From Nyssa sinensis (taxonomy: Eukaryota; Streptophyta; Magnoliopsida; Cornales; Nyssaceae), in contig CM018048.1 in the NCBI GenBank assembly GCA_008638375.1, positions 9,024,040 to 9,088,039 on the forward strand: 64,000 bases of DNA. Direction: 5' to 3'. Position numbers and translations under genes: made by a program. The stretch's first letter is position 1; each line of letters begins with the position of its first letter. Shown piece by piece: positions 41,800 to 54,298 of the stretch. The notes beneath the pieces are model-generated. The model made no database searches. It was not told the DNA's origin and was given only the letters and a program-made list of their open reading frames with translations.

Positions 41800-43591
41800 T
41801 CTTTCACAAACCTTCATTTCATGAATGGGGTATTAAAAACAAAACTGAACTGAATTGTCAACACCTCATTTTTTTGCCCCAAGAATTTCAAATAATGTTG
41901 TAGTGTATCAAATTATGTGATTAATGTCGGTCAATAATATATTGCGGCATTAATTTGAAAAAGAAATTAAAATGTGTTGTATTATTGACTATTCTTAAAT
42001 TACAATAGGATTTTTGGTTGATATAATGAGAGTCCCTTTTGACACTACTGTTAACAAATTGACCTTGATTATCAGTTTTTTTCTTTACTTTATTGTAGCA
42101 TATCCTAATGACTAGAGTAAGAGTTTTTTTTTCCTTCAAGCTTACCGAGGTTAGTTCATTATGATTGAGGGAGAAATTAAGCATTTAAATCAAAATTAGT
42201 TGTGTAGAAGCTTGAATTCGTTTATGCCTGGGTCTTTGTAATCGTCAAAAATTTAAAAAAAATTAATGTAATTTATCTCTTAAATAATTAAAAGAACAAA
42301 TTCACCAAAAAAATAATAATAAATACTATAAGCTAATGAGTTAATGTCCAATCCCACCTTTATTGGACCATTTTACAAATGCAAGGAAGACTATTTCTAT
42401 CATTGTTATTAAATCCAATTCGGTGAGTTAACTCGGTAAATTAGAGATCAAATCAGTCTAATTTTCTCAATGGACTACTTAAGAATGTGAATTAGTAAAA
42501 ATTGATTAACCCGACCAGTTTGTGATTAATCTAATGGACTAGACGGGTTTGCGTGTACCGAATGGGTTATAAATAATTATAAAAAAATGACTCAATAATT
42601 AAAATTTCGAGTAGGTTATTTTTATAAATGATGTTAGAATATCTTGAAAATATATTTAATATATTTTTTAAGTGCTTTAATTTTTATTATCATGTTTATG
42701 TCATATTTAACTTAAATTTTGACAATATTATTTGATATTTGAACTATAATTTAGTAATTAAAATAAAAAATGACAATGTAATAATTCTTATAATATTAAA
42801 AAAAATGTATTCATTATTAACTCATTAGGTATTATAATACAATAACATTTATATTTTATTATTTATCAATTGTGATTTACTATATGATATAATTTAAAAT
42901 GATCAATCTGACAAGTTGATCCATTTGTTAAATTGAACCCGATTTCTTCACCGAATAGATGTACGGGTCAAATTTGATAACTATGATTTCCATTCCCAAA
43001 CCTGAGAAACGCATTGCATAACTTGGAAGCTTCCCAAATTGATGGGCCTTGAGCCCATTTCATTATATCCGTTAAGCAAAATTCATTCAAATATTCGTAA
43101 TTTTGAATAGTCATTCTAATCAAATCAAATTCATGTAATAAGGTGACAAATTAAAAACTTAACATCAACCGGGCCCATTGTAATTTTATGAATGGGTCAA
43201 GATATTCTAGCCAGCTTACATGCGTCAAGTTGTCTTTTTTTTTTTCGGTTGTAAGAGTCAGATTCATTATTTAATCTCTAACTGTTAACAATCAACAAAG
43301 GATGACTCAAATTTGAGACCCTTGAATTTTATCCTAAAAATTTTTATTGTCCGATCATACTGCCCGAGTAGTATCAACCAGGCCCATTTTCATTCCAAGA
43401 GATTAGTAACGTTGAAAATTTTAAAGCACTTACGATTCCACTTGGATTAAATATATTTAATTAATTCATTTATGAGTTAAACAACTTGTAGAGAACCTCA
43501 CGATATCAAAAATTACTTCATTAAATTACAATTAATGTGAATTAAGAAAATTAATACAAATGAAGTTATATGTGCACCTTCATTCTCTCAC
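41800..43591. other. AT-rich intergenic DNA
   Basis: No gene supported on either strand; the longest frames lack any recognisable motif. Confidence 0.5.
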
Positions 43592-43599
43592 CTATAAAT
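43592..43599 (+). promoter_or_regulatory. TATA box of the prolamin-like gene
   Basis: CTATAAATAAAT lies 75-80 bases before the ATG at 43674, a normal distance for a plant promoter with a short leader. Confidence 0.6.
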
Positions 43600-43673
43600 A
43601 AATCAAATCTCACTATCAAATTTCATTCCATGATCCTCTCAAAGCAACACAATAAGAAACTATTTTGGGCACC

Positions 43674-44302
43674 ATGGCAAAGATTAGCAACTCATTTGTC
43701 ATGGTTGCCGTTTTAGTTAGCATTGCAGTATTGATAGAGATTGTTCTTGCTTTAGAACCCGTGTCAGAGCAAGAAAGTGACACATTTTTAGAAAATTGTA
43801 TCAAAAATGTTACTGGAACAAAGTGCGGTAAAGTGATTATAAGTAGTATAATCTACCAAAATGATACTGTCACTGACCATTGCTGTGATGTTCTTGTGAT
43901 TATGGGAGAATCTTGCCATAATGCACTTCTCAATAAACTTCTTTCATCTCCTCAATTCCAACCAAATGCATCTCAAATTTTCAAAATGGGTGAACAGATT
44001 GGAACAGGTGTGAAGGCTCCTATTTACAGAGGTGCATAAGCAAGGTGACTATCGAAAAGTGCGGCGAAATGATTGGCAATGCTATTGTACAAAATGGTAC
44101 TGTCACAAACTATTGTTGCAACAAGCTCATGGAAATGGGGAAATGTTGTCATGATGATCTTTTAAAGAACCTCATCTCAACACCTAAGTTTCAAGCACGT
44201 GCATCAGAAATATCAAAAAAGGGTGAAGAAATTTGGAATAATTGTGCTTCAATTACAAAAACACGATCACTTTCTTCTAGGCTACTACTTAGAACGAATT
44301 AA
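43674..44302 (+). pseudogene. Secreted protein with two prolamin-like (ECA1-type) domains, broken by one frameshift
   Basis: The ATG at 43674 (context ACCATGG) begins a signal peptide of about 26 residues (hydrophobic VMVAVLVSIAVLIEIVLA). Domain 1 has Cys in ENCIK, TKCGK, DHCCD and ESCHN; its sixth Cys (NRC) and the first Cys of domain 2 (QRC) are read only in the +1-shifted frame, because about one base is missing near 43998-44002. Domain 2 (44045-44302) has EKCGE, NYCCN, KCCHD and NNCAS and ends normally at 44300-44302. The six-Cys CC pattern is that of the prolamin-like/ECA1 gametogenesis family of small secreted reproductive proteins. It could be a recent pseudogene or a sequencing error. 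There are no introns, as is usual for the family. Confidence 0.8.
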
Positions 44303-44701
44303 TATTATAGATCGTGTAATGTAACAAAACATCAAGTTTATTTACCATATAATACAAAAATGATGATAACATAATTACTTTTTTGCAGCCAATTATGGAT
44401 CATTATCTCCCTTTTCTGTTAGATTTAAACAACTAATATAGGTTGGGATGGAGTTTGTGTGTCATGATGCCTTTTGCACTCAATCTCTTTGTTTACTGAT
44501 GTTTTGAATTGTTGTATTGCTTGTACATTTTTTAATATTCTCTTTTGTTGATAAAAAAAAAAAAACTAATATAAGTTATTTTATTATAATATTTAGCAAT
44601 TTGACTTTTTTTTCCTAGCAATATTTATGAATTTGTGGTCAAATATTTATGATATATAGAACAATATTCTTTAAAACTATAATTCAATTCCTAAGTGTTA
44701 T
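44303..44701. other. 3' flank of the prolamin-like gene
   Basis: AT-rich; no gene seen. It probably contains the gene's 3' UTR. Confidence 0.4.
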
Positions 44702-46540
44702 GCAAATTAATTTCTAAAAAAAAAAAAATTATGTACGACATCATCCCTCCAATAAAGTCTTAAAAAAAATAACACACATTTTTTAATGTATTATAAGTAT
44801 CATGTATAACACATTCACAATTATCTTTGGATGATATTAAAATTTTTTCTTTTAATATATACAATCAAGCTATCACTTATTCATTAATCTTACATTAGTC
44901 CTAGTATATGTATTCAAGGAAGCTTCCGTATATGTTGATAAGCCATCAACAATGGATGGAAATTGTGACGTAGATGACCCTTTTTTTTTACTAGAACAAG
45001 ATGAATGATGTATTAGTCATTCAAATTATTTTGTGTTTGGTCGAATAACTACAAGTAGAACACTCTTTAATTACACACAATCTTTTTTAAAATAGTAAAC
45101 AAAAAGAACATTGAAACTTTAGAAAAGTTAGTTTCGAAAAATCTTGATCTAAAAGGGGGTAAAATAAAAATTGAAGGAATATCATTGAAAGTTTTCAAGA
45201 AATACAAAAAAAAAAAAAAAAGTTAAATAACAAATGTTGGGGCGGGATTGCCTTCATTCACTTCGTTCCTAACAAAACATTTAAGGACATCTCTAAGGGA
45301 TGATGCAAATTAATGGGAAAGTCAGATCTGATGGGCCACATAATTTTTTAGAGCTCCAAGAGAAGTAGCAACTCAACCTTCAAATTTGCTATTCTCCTTT
45401 TTTTTTTTTGGTGAGTAATTTGCAAAAATATTTTTCAAAAAATTATATTTAAATCACTATTTAAACGTAATCTATGCAAAATGCACAGTGAAATTGGGAA
45501 GAGAAAAATCCATTATCTTATTCACAACTTTCAAAATTCATGCAAGAGCACAGCAAAAAAAACTTGAAAAGAGAAACAGAAAAACTCCAAAAACAGCTTG
45601 ATTCTAGCTACCCTCGCCTTCATTCCATAGTCCTTTATTCAAAATCGTTACCAAAGCTCCTGATAACCTTGGGCATCGCCTTGTTCTTCATCTTCTCTTT
45701 CACTTTCCACATTGCCTCGTCTGGTGGTGCAACAGAAGACGAGGGCAGAATAACAGACTCGTGCTGAGCATCAATGATGCTCTGGAGACTCTGCTTGCTC
45801 ATGCCAAACGCGGTTGCAAACTCTGGTCCCATCATACTCTGCAAAATCGAGTTCCTTCCCACCAGGAACTGCGGCCGGTTCTTACGTGTCGACGTAGTGA
45901 AACCAAAGAACTCAAAGGGACCATTCTGGGACGCAATTTGACAGAATGGGAAATATCTTGGCACCCAAAATACGTCTCCTTCCTTTACTTTTACGTTCAT
46001 GGCGGAGGTTCCATTTGGAAACACAATCTGAATTGTTCCGGTTCCTCTCAACACGATGCCATACTCTGTTGCAGTTGGATTAAAATGAGGTGCCATCATA
46101 GATCCCTACATAAAACAAGAAACAGTAAGAGTAAAATAACGGTGATAACAACAAAGAAGGGTAAAAGAAGGTCTTTTAAGTCGTTATAGCACCACGTGTC
46201 ATTGAATTTTTTTTAATGAAACTCTGTCGTATGTTAAAAAAACAAAAAAAATTCAGTAAAAGGTCTCACAATAGTATTGTTGTCCAAAAGTATTCTTGTG
46301 GAACTTAAGTGGTTCCGTTTGAACATTTTATTGATAGATGGAAATAACTAATTACCGCAGTGAGATTGACTAGATAAATTCCGCTGCCGGAGTGGCTAAG
46401 AGGGGAATAATCGGACTCATCAACCGAGATGCTCCAGCCATAGTCTCTCTTTCAAAAGTAGAAAATTTGTTACTCTCCTTCCATGGTAATAAACGTACTT
46501 TTTATATTAAAAAAATTATGAACCAATAAGTACACAAATT
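44702..46540 (+). repeat. Repeat module R, copy D (split by a gene fragment)
   Basis: Matches copy A from the TTAATTTCnAAAAA block onward, with an inserted host gene fragment of about 1.0 kb (45428-46452). The module resumes with AAAATTTGTTACTCTCCTTC. Both junctions show CAAAA. Confidence 0.78.
45635..46451 (-). pseudogene. Vicilin-like (7S globulin-type) cupin gene fragment, C-terminal domain
   Basis: Exon 46451-46356, intron 46355-46106 (GTAATT...TGTAG) and exon 46105-45635 join in frame as ...LVNLTA + GSMMAPHF. It encodes the C-terminal cupin barrel of the vicilin-like family (YGWSISVDESDY, NPTATEYGIVLRG, EGDVFWVPRYFPFCQIAS). The N-terminal cupin domain and signal peptide, about 300 residues in the family, are missing: at 46452 the sequence changes directly into repeat module R. 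The intron is retained, so this is a DNA-level fragment, not a retrocopy. No stop interrupts the remaining frame, which suggests capture was fairly recent. It is probably not functional without its promoter and first domain. Confidence 0.85.
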
Positions 46541-48244
46541 TGTTTTTTATATCTTCATTAAAGAAGAAACAAAACAAGCTAACATAATTTATTGTCCAAG
46601 TTGCATAGAACTGTTGACTATATATGTTTTTCAAAAATAAAAAAAAAAATAAAAGAAAAAGTATTTTTGTAGTCTTCTCCTCAAGTTGCATGGAAAAATA
46701 AAAAGGTATTTCTGTAATTTCTGTCCACTTTAATAGGATAATTTTTTTTTCGTCTTCTTAAAATGTAACACCCTGACCCAGATGTAACCGAATAAGTCAT
46801 GTAACCCGAGCCGCTGGGCTTCCTATTTAATGTTAAATAAAATGGTTGGGTTGAAAATTTTAAAGTTTGAAAGTCCGGATAATTCTCAGGCGATGCCCGA
46901 GCAATCGCGAACAAAAAAAAAAAAAGAAAAAGAAATTAGAATGAGTTGAATCAAATGAACTGAAGTAAAAATAAATATAGGAAAAGAGAATATAAATAAG
47001 AAAAAATCAATAATAAAGGAAGTTAAAACTTTTATTTATTATATGTCTCTCTCTATATATATATATATATATAGGTAGATATATATATATATATATACGT
47101 GTAATATGTATGTGTGTAGGTGTGTAAAGCAGGTTGCGTATGTGCATTGTTGTACACGTGTATATGATTTTGGGTATACAATTGTGACAAATGCATAAGG
47201 GATGAGGGAGAGGAGTTAAGAGTTTAAATTCAAAAGAAAAGATAATGTGATAAGGGAGTTGTAGAGGGGATAGGGATAAGGTGAGAGAACTGTGGCACGC
47301 CGGAGTTGAGAGGAGTAATTGATATATGTAATCATCCCTGATTCTATAGAAAGCAAACAAAGGAGAGATAGAAACAGAGGGAAGGGATTGGAGTTGAAGT
47401 CTGACGATCCAGGGAGTGGAACTGGGCGACTCAGGAGGAACACAGCGCGCCAACTCAAAAAACTGGGTAAGCTGGTCACTCTTTGTTTTTAATTATAAGT
47501 ATGTATGGTAAGAATTGATTTTTAAGTTTTGAATAAGCATGAAGAATAGGTTAAGTAGGAAAAAGAATTGGAAGAAAAGGTGCAGAGCTGAGAGAAAAAT
47601 ATGTGTTTACAGGTTATGTGGGATAACTAGATTCCTGTAGAAACATGCATGAAACTTGGGTTGTATACTTAGGAAATATTCCTGTAGGATGCAGAAATAA
47701 GTAGAAATGATTTTGGCTCAAACGGTGGAGAAAATGGCACAAAGAAAAGGGAGAACCTCCTTTGCCGGAAACGCGCTCAGCCCAGCGCAGCCACTGTTGT
47801 GGCAGGTTTTGGCAACTCCAAACCTTATTGATTTCAACTCTAGGAGTAGATACAGAACACCCTCGACATACCCGATCAATCCCCATCTAGAGAACTCAAA
47901 ACGTTGCCGCCGGCGAGTCACCGTCGCTGGGGGTGATGATCGGAAAATGGAGAAGAAGCCACTGTTGGCTTCAGTGTGGGGCGCAAGCCTGATTGGGCTA
48001 TTTTTGAATTGTCACACATTGGGTTGGGTCTGATCCGACCCAACGCCTGTTACTACCCAACACTATAAGTGGTGTTGTGTTTTTTTTTTAAAAAAAAATA
48101 GAAACTTGGAAGGCTGTTTGGTTGTGGGGAATTGGGAACCAATTGGAACTTATTTTAGCAAGGGATAACTTATCCCTGTTTGGATGGACTACTCGCTGTT
48201 TGGCCTAGAAGATCAAGGAAAGAAAAATGGCGCAGGGACTGCTG

Positions 48245-48320
48245 TTCCTGCGACTTGAACGTGCGACATGAAGGAAAGTTTCCAAGTGACAGACCACTGT
48301 GCCACTAAGGCACATGTGGT
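48245..48320 (-). other. Antisense tRNA-like (Pol III A/B box) sequence in solo LTR S3
   Basis: On the minus strand GCCTTAGTGGCACAGTGGTC resembles an A box and, about 50 bases on, GTTCAAGTCG resembles a B box. The equivalent block lies in S4 at 52757-52830, also antisense to its LTR. The two boxes are conserved while the sequence between them is not. It does not fold as a normal tRNA that I can recognise, so I do not call a tRNA gene. Confidence 0.5.
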
Positions 48321-48795
48321 CTGATTCACACTAATTAATATATATATTAAATCTAATTAATTAAATACTAATTAAATAAATAATTATGTAAATAAAACCC
48401 GACGTGCAAATTGGGCAAATGAGTAGGGCAAACTTATTGTTTTAGGCCTTCTAGATTTAATGGTGAGGTCCGTTTCAAGAGACGGAGTCTCGAAAAATAA
48501 AATACCCGTAGAAGCGGCAAAATAACTAAAATACCCCTAAGTTAAATGTGAGTCAAACGGACTCCGATTGAGGTGAGTAAATAGTGAATTTTTATTATGT
48601 CAAACCTTCTGGACTGAACAGTGAAGTCTAAATTGTGAAAACAGGACCCGAAAGATAGAAACACGTAAAATGACCATTTTACCCTTGGGTAAATTAGTCT
48701 AATTTGAAAGTCATGAAAGCCTAAATTAGTAAAGAAATACTTAAAGTAGCGAAGAGTTCAAATTGATAGATGGCATTAAAACTAAAACGTGTTTA

Positions 48796-48833
<38 letters not shown>

Positions 48834-49157
48834 ATACTCGAAAGGAAAAGGGAAGGACACAGAATACTAAGACGTGTTAAAAAGGTAAGTGGATTTCTAT
48901 CTCTTATACGTGGTTTTCCAAGCCACGATCTTTCTATTACTGCCAAGACTTGTACTCATGTATGTATCCACTGTTGTTAATCCCACCATTGATATTGTCC
49001 TATCTGGTGGATGCCTATTGATTGATATCTCATGATTCGATTCATAGTACTGATGCCTATCGTTGTATGTTTATGTCATGTTATTTCATACCTTATTCGT
49101 GATAGAATCTTGATTTAGAATTAAATGTCGAGACTGTGAATGGACAAATGGTGATGG

Positions 49158-49350
49158 GTATGTTTTATCGATTGACGGGACCTACGGGTCAAATCCGTGA
49201 TCGAATATATGGTGATAAGGGTGTTTAATGGATCGACGGGACCTACGGGTCAAATCCGTGATCGAATATATGGTGATGGGAGGTGTTTTATGGATCGACA
49301 GGACCTACGGGTCGAATCCGTGATCAGGACATATGGTGATGGGGGTTTTC
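49158..49350 (+). repeat. ~70-bp minisatellite in solo LTR S3
   Basis: Three tandem copies of a unit containing ATCGACGGGACCTACGGGTC and ATATATGGTGAT. It lies inside the predicted LTR intron. S4 carries an unrelated two-copy repeat (GCGGACGTACCGCCATCCTC, near 51881 and 51967) in the corresponding place. Confidence 0.85.
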
Positions 49351-49980
49351 TTACATATGGAGTTATGAGGGCATTTTATATGCATTGATGTTAACTGTTC
49401 ACTCATTAGTTGTGCTGGACGGTGATCGTTTTATCGTGGCAGTATTCATGTTGATTGTAATTATTGTGCTTTAACCATATCCAGGCCACACCACTACTTA
49501 CACTTGTTATTGGGACTTACTGTTCATTGGCCTTGTGGCACTTTACTGATAACTGCAATCGTTGTCATGACTGGCTATCATGTTATCTTGAATTGTATTC
49601 ATCTTTGTCATCCCCACCCGTATTGGGGATAGGCTTTTACTTACTGAGTTTGTAGCTCACCCCTTACTAAATTTTTCAGGTGAAAATGCTACAGAACCAC
49701 AGTAGGAGTTCAGGAGCATAGGGAGACAGTCAAGGAACACAGTAGAATGATATAGTCTCTCCCATGTACTCACCACCTAAAAGTGGTTATGTTTAGACTG
49801 TTGCCAATTTTATTTTCAGACTTTGAATAATGGTTGTAATAAGGCTTCCGCACTTTATTGATTATGTTACATTATTTATTGTGACCATTAATGTTAGGAG
49901 TGAGAAAGGTAGGGACGGCCATTGGGCCGGCCCCGCGACACGAGATCCGCATAGGGTGGGTTTTGGGTCGTGACATAAAA

Positions 49981-50447
49981 TATAGGAGAAAGGAAGAAAC
50001 GGCCAAAGTAATAATCAAGTTGAATAATTTCAAAAATTAGCATTAAAATAATCTAATAGTTAAAAAAACCTACTTCCTTGGATAAGCTTGGACTTACAAT
50101 AATATTTTATTTTATTTTTTTACATTATTTTTTCTATATGAACCTATCTCCACTTTTGCAAATCTAATTGAGCACAATAATAATAAAGGAAATGCTTGAT
50201 ACGTAGAATTTAATTCCTTATTCTTGTTCACTTGATGACATGTTAAGGACATTTTTTAAATAACACTTGTAACTTTGAAGAAAAGAAAATTCCCTTTGAT
50301 AAGATTTTATAAATCCCAAATTGAAATTTGACAGAAAGTTAAGTCATGTTATATACTTGACTCTTACCGCATGGGTAAAGAAATTTCACTAGGGTTAGTA
50401 ACAATTTATATTTCACAATTATGCATATCCTGATTTTGTGGTGCACA
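49981..50447. other. AT-rich spacer left of segment B
   Basis: No gene seen. It ends where homology to segment A starts in the ZIP intron. Confidence 0.45.
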
Positions 50448-50604
50448 GATTTTTTTTTTGGTTGAATTTAACTTGAAAATTCAACTTAATTATAATTTAA
50501 ACTCAACAGCTTTTTTTTTTTTTAACACAAGAACTTAAACTCTATATTTATCCTAATTAATATTTAACTAAAACACGGATTTTGTTAACCGTGTATCATC
50601 CAAA

Positions 50605-50647
<43 letters not shown>

Positions 50648-51396
50648 ATGTATTCGGCACATAGATTTTCTCAAGTTAGAATTTGAAGTGGAATTGGTTT
50701 ATAAATCTGAGTGTCAATTTACACATGGATTTCTCTTCTCTAATTTGTTGAGAAAACTCAATTCCATATAACATACATATATTCCCATAGCAGAGAATCT
50801 ATTATGGCTTTAAATTGTGGGGAAAATATATAAGAATTTAATATTTTTATTTTAATAAATAATTATCTTCTCTAATTACTCTTGTTTTATTTTTGTTTTG
50901 ATTTTTATTAAAAACTTCCAACACTTTCCTCCAATGATGACAGGATCTTGCAAATGAAAAATGAACCATCATTTGCATGACAATGTCAAAGTTCATATTA
51001 AACCTGAGCCACAACACGATGTCGTAGTAATTGTGATTGTTTGTCATCAAGTTCTTCCATTCCACTTGCATGAAAATATCCATTATTATTTTGTAATTCC
51101 ACATGAGTGCAATCCTTGCTAGACTGGACCCCAACCTCAAAGCAATGCTTCTTATAGTAACTCAGAGCAAATGAATCCATCATTAGAGTCAAAATGGCAG
51201 AAAGCATTGTGACGAATGTAGTGAATGGAAATTTCCTCCAAGGGTTCTCGAGCAAACAATTCGACGTCAGGCAATCAAATGAATCAGGCAGCTCGTCCAT
51301 GTAACCAGTGGCAAGAATGACACCAGACGCGAATGATTTAACAAGAATGAATAAATCTCGATTGGTTTGAAAGTTGGCACGGCACGAGAAAATAGT

Positions 51397-53838
51397 TGTC
51401 ACGACCCGAAACCCACCCTATGCAGATCTCGTATCGTGGGGCTGACCCAATGGCCGTCCTTACTTTTTCCATTATTTTACCAATGATAACAGTAAATTAT
51501 GTGAACATGATATTAAATGCGGAAGCCTTAATTACAAATATTGTTCGACAACAGAAATCTAAACTAACATAACTGAATATAACCACTCTTAGGTGGTGAG
51601 TACATGGGAGAGACTTCATTCACTACTATCACGCTCTTCAACTGTCTTCCTACGCTCCTGAACTCCTACTGTAGTTCTGTAACATTCTCACCTGAAAAAT
51701 TTAGTAAAGGGTGAGCTACAAACTCAGTAAGTAAAAGTCTATCTCAAATACGGGTTAGAGTAATCATAGAACATATAGGATCATAGATGAACATGATAGC
51801 CAGTCATGGAAACAATTTCAGTAAGCAGAAAGATGCCGGAATGGCCAATAAACAGTAAGGCATAACCACCAACTATGAGCGCGGACGTACCGCCATCCTC
51901 ATTTCTAATTCAACCTCAAGTTTTCATACTTTCCCCCTTTAGTGTGACCAACCCAAGCCTATTAGAGCGCGGACATACCGCCATCCTCTAGAAATTCTCA
52001 ACAACGTGTGTCATATATTGTTCAGTATTCGAGCATTAAGGAAATACACATAAATCGTATCAAGGTATTGACATGCAATAACTCATCAAATCCATCAGAT
52101 AGAACAATATCCATGGTGGAAACAATAACAATACACGAGTACAAGCTTGGCAGTAATGGAAGGATTGTGGCTTGGGAAACCACGTATAAAAGATAGAAAT
52201 CCACTTACCTTATTAGTGTCTTAGTATCCCGTGACTTTCTCCTTTCCTTTTGACTTGCCTATACATCAATAAACACGTTTCAGCTTTCATGTCATTTATC
52301 GAATTTATGCCTCGCTTCTCTAAATATCTCTTTTACTAATTTATGCTTCACGATTTCCATTTTGAACTTAATTTACCCAAAGGGCAAAATGGTCATTTAT
52401 GTGTCTCTTCTTGTCGGGTTCTGTTTTCATAATTTCGACTTCACCGTTGAGTTCAGTAGGTTTGAAATAATAAAAATTTACTATTTACTTATCTCATTCA
52501 AAGTTCGTTTGACTCACCTTCGATGTAGGGGCATTTTGGTCATTTTGGCATTCTACGAGTATTTTATTTTTCGGAATTCTGTCTCGTGAAACAGATCTCA
52601 CCATTAAATCCAGAAGGTCCAAAACAGTCAATTTACACTTTTTATTTGATTCATTTATCTATCGGGAATTAATTCAATTATTACTAATTTAACGAATTAT
52701 TTAAATTAATTAAATATCACTAATATACATATATATTTTGGGACAAAATAAACCACTTGTACCTTAGTGGCACAGTAGTCTGTGTTCCAAGCATTGACCC
52801 ATCATCGTGGGTTCAAGTCACAGGGCATACAGTTCTTGTGACATTTTTTTTTTCTGTTTTTCATTTCCTGTATTTTTTTTTTCTGTTTTTCATTTCCTGT
52901 ATATAGTTATAAGCCATGGATAGCTTCTCCATTTTAACCAAACACCCTCCAAACTTAAATTTAAAAATTTACCCATAAAATAATACTGGGCAGTCATCTG
53001 AATGGGTGGGTCGGGTCAAACCCGACCCGATTTGGTCCAAAATAAACCACAAAACCAGCAGTTGCGCAGCACCATTTCCAGCGTGCTGGTTATCTTGTCC
53101 ATCGGCGGCGAGTCACCAGCGATAGATTTTCTTGCATTTTCCAGTGGGGTTCATACCTACAAGTCATGGACAACCCAATTCTTCCCTCGGTTTTCCAATC
53201 AGAGTGCCAGATGGCCCCCAAAACTAAGAAAATTGTAACCTCACCAGGGCTATGCGGTTTTCTGGTAGCCCCTTTTCTCCTCCATTTCCCCACCTTTTCT
53301 CCTACTGGTTCAACACAAAATGATCCCTACAATGTTCCTACACCTTTTACACATAATTCCCTAGTTTTCAAATTGAATTTCATGCAACAAAATAGCAAAT
53401 TGAATTTTTAAATCTTTCTCTGTAAGTTCTGTTTTCTTACTCGTTTTTGGTCAGTTTTCCTTGATTCAGTTTGCAATACAACCCAATTTACATGCTTTAG
53501 AAAATTTCCAAAATCATATTCAAGAATAAAAACACAGAAGTCGATTCATCTCACCGTTCCAAACGTGACGCACAATGCTCTGTCCCAGTCACCCGACTTC
53601 ACGTCCTGAGTTCCTCCACTCAGTCCCGATCTCCTTGGCTCGATTACTCCTCTTCTTCCCACACAGCTCATGCAAGGACCAATACACTTTCCACCTGCAG
53701 CACCCCGATTTCCCTCATCGCTTCGCTTCTTGCGTGAGCCATTTGTTCTGCTTCTTTTTCTTCTCAGTTTTTTTTTTGTTTCCTTCAGGTTCTAATGCAA
53801 CGCTTGCTTATAAAAAAAAAAAAATCACCCCTCACTTA

Positions 53839-53879
<41 letters not shown>

Positions 53880-53951
53880 GCACCCTTCTAGTTTCTGCGC
53901 TTCAGCCCCCCATCCGTTTTCTTCTTTTCTTTTTTTTTTCTTCAGTTACAC

Positions 53952-53986
<35 letters not shown>

Positions 53987-54031
53987 TTCCTTTATTTATT
54001 TACATAATCACACCTATATATATCCATATCG

Positions 54032-54064
<33 letters not shown>

Positions 54065-54298
54065 AGTTCTTATTTTTATTTCTTTCTAATTGCTATTTTA
54101 TTTTTATTTAAATTTATTTTATTTTTCTATTTATTTATTTATTATTTAGTTTTTCTGCTATTCGTTTACTCTGACATTCGTCAAGGCTATTGAAATTCAA
54201 CCCATTTATTTCATCATCGTAACGTAAAATTTTATTGGCTCGCTCGGTTATGATTTAGGTTCGGCTCGCTCAATTACGATTTGGGTCAGGGTATTACA
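51397..54298 (-). mobile_element. Solo LTR S4 (2902 bp, minus orientation) inside ZIP copy B
   Basis: Reads TGTCACGACCC...GGGTATTACA on the plus strand, the reverse complement of a TGTAATACCC...GTCGTGACA LTR. Exact target duplications ATAGT (51392-51396 and 54299-54303). Predicted intron 52208-51692 (AATAAG/GTAAGTGG to ATTTTTCAG/GTGAG). Simple repeats (CT)n at 53841-53878 and (TA)n at 53956-53981. Confidence 0.92.
52757..52830 (+). other. tRNA-like (Pol III A/B box) sequence in solo LTR S4
   Basis: CTTAGTGGCACAGTAGTC then GGGTTCAAGTCAC about 50 bases on. It corresponds to 48245-48320 in S3 and, like it, is antisense to its LTR. Confidence 0.5.

Larger units (their letters stand above)
46764..49975 (+). 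mobile_element. Solo LTR S3 (3212 bp)
   Basis: TGTAACACCCTGACCC to GGGTCGTGACA with exact target duplications TAAAA (46759-46763 and 49976-49980). Same family as S4. It contains TATA-like (TA)n tracts, a predicted intron 48885-49679 (AAAAAG/GTAAGTGG to ATTTTTCAG/GTGA), a three-copy ~70-bp minisatellite and an antisense tRNA-like block. No pol sequence lies inside. Confidence 0.92.

Noticed and set aside
46481..46914. Short minus-strand ORFs near the left end of solo LTR S3
   Set aside because: AT-rich frames crossing the LTR border and a poly(A) tract, without any motif.
48245..48320. A genuine tRNA gene
   Set aside because: A-box and B-box-like motifs are present, but I could not form acceptor and anticodon stems; kept only as a tRNA-like feature.
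53575..54111. 178-codon ORF rich in Ser/Leu and Tyr/Ile
   Set aside because: It is produced by (CT)n and (TA)n microsatellites inside solo LTR S4.
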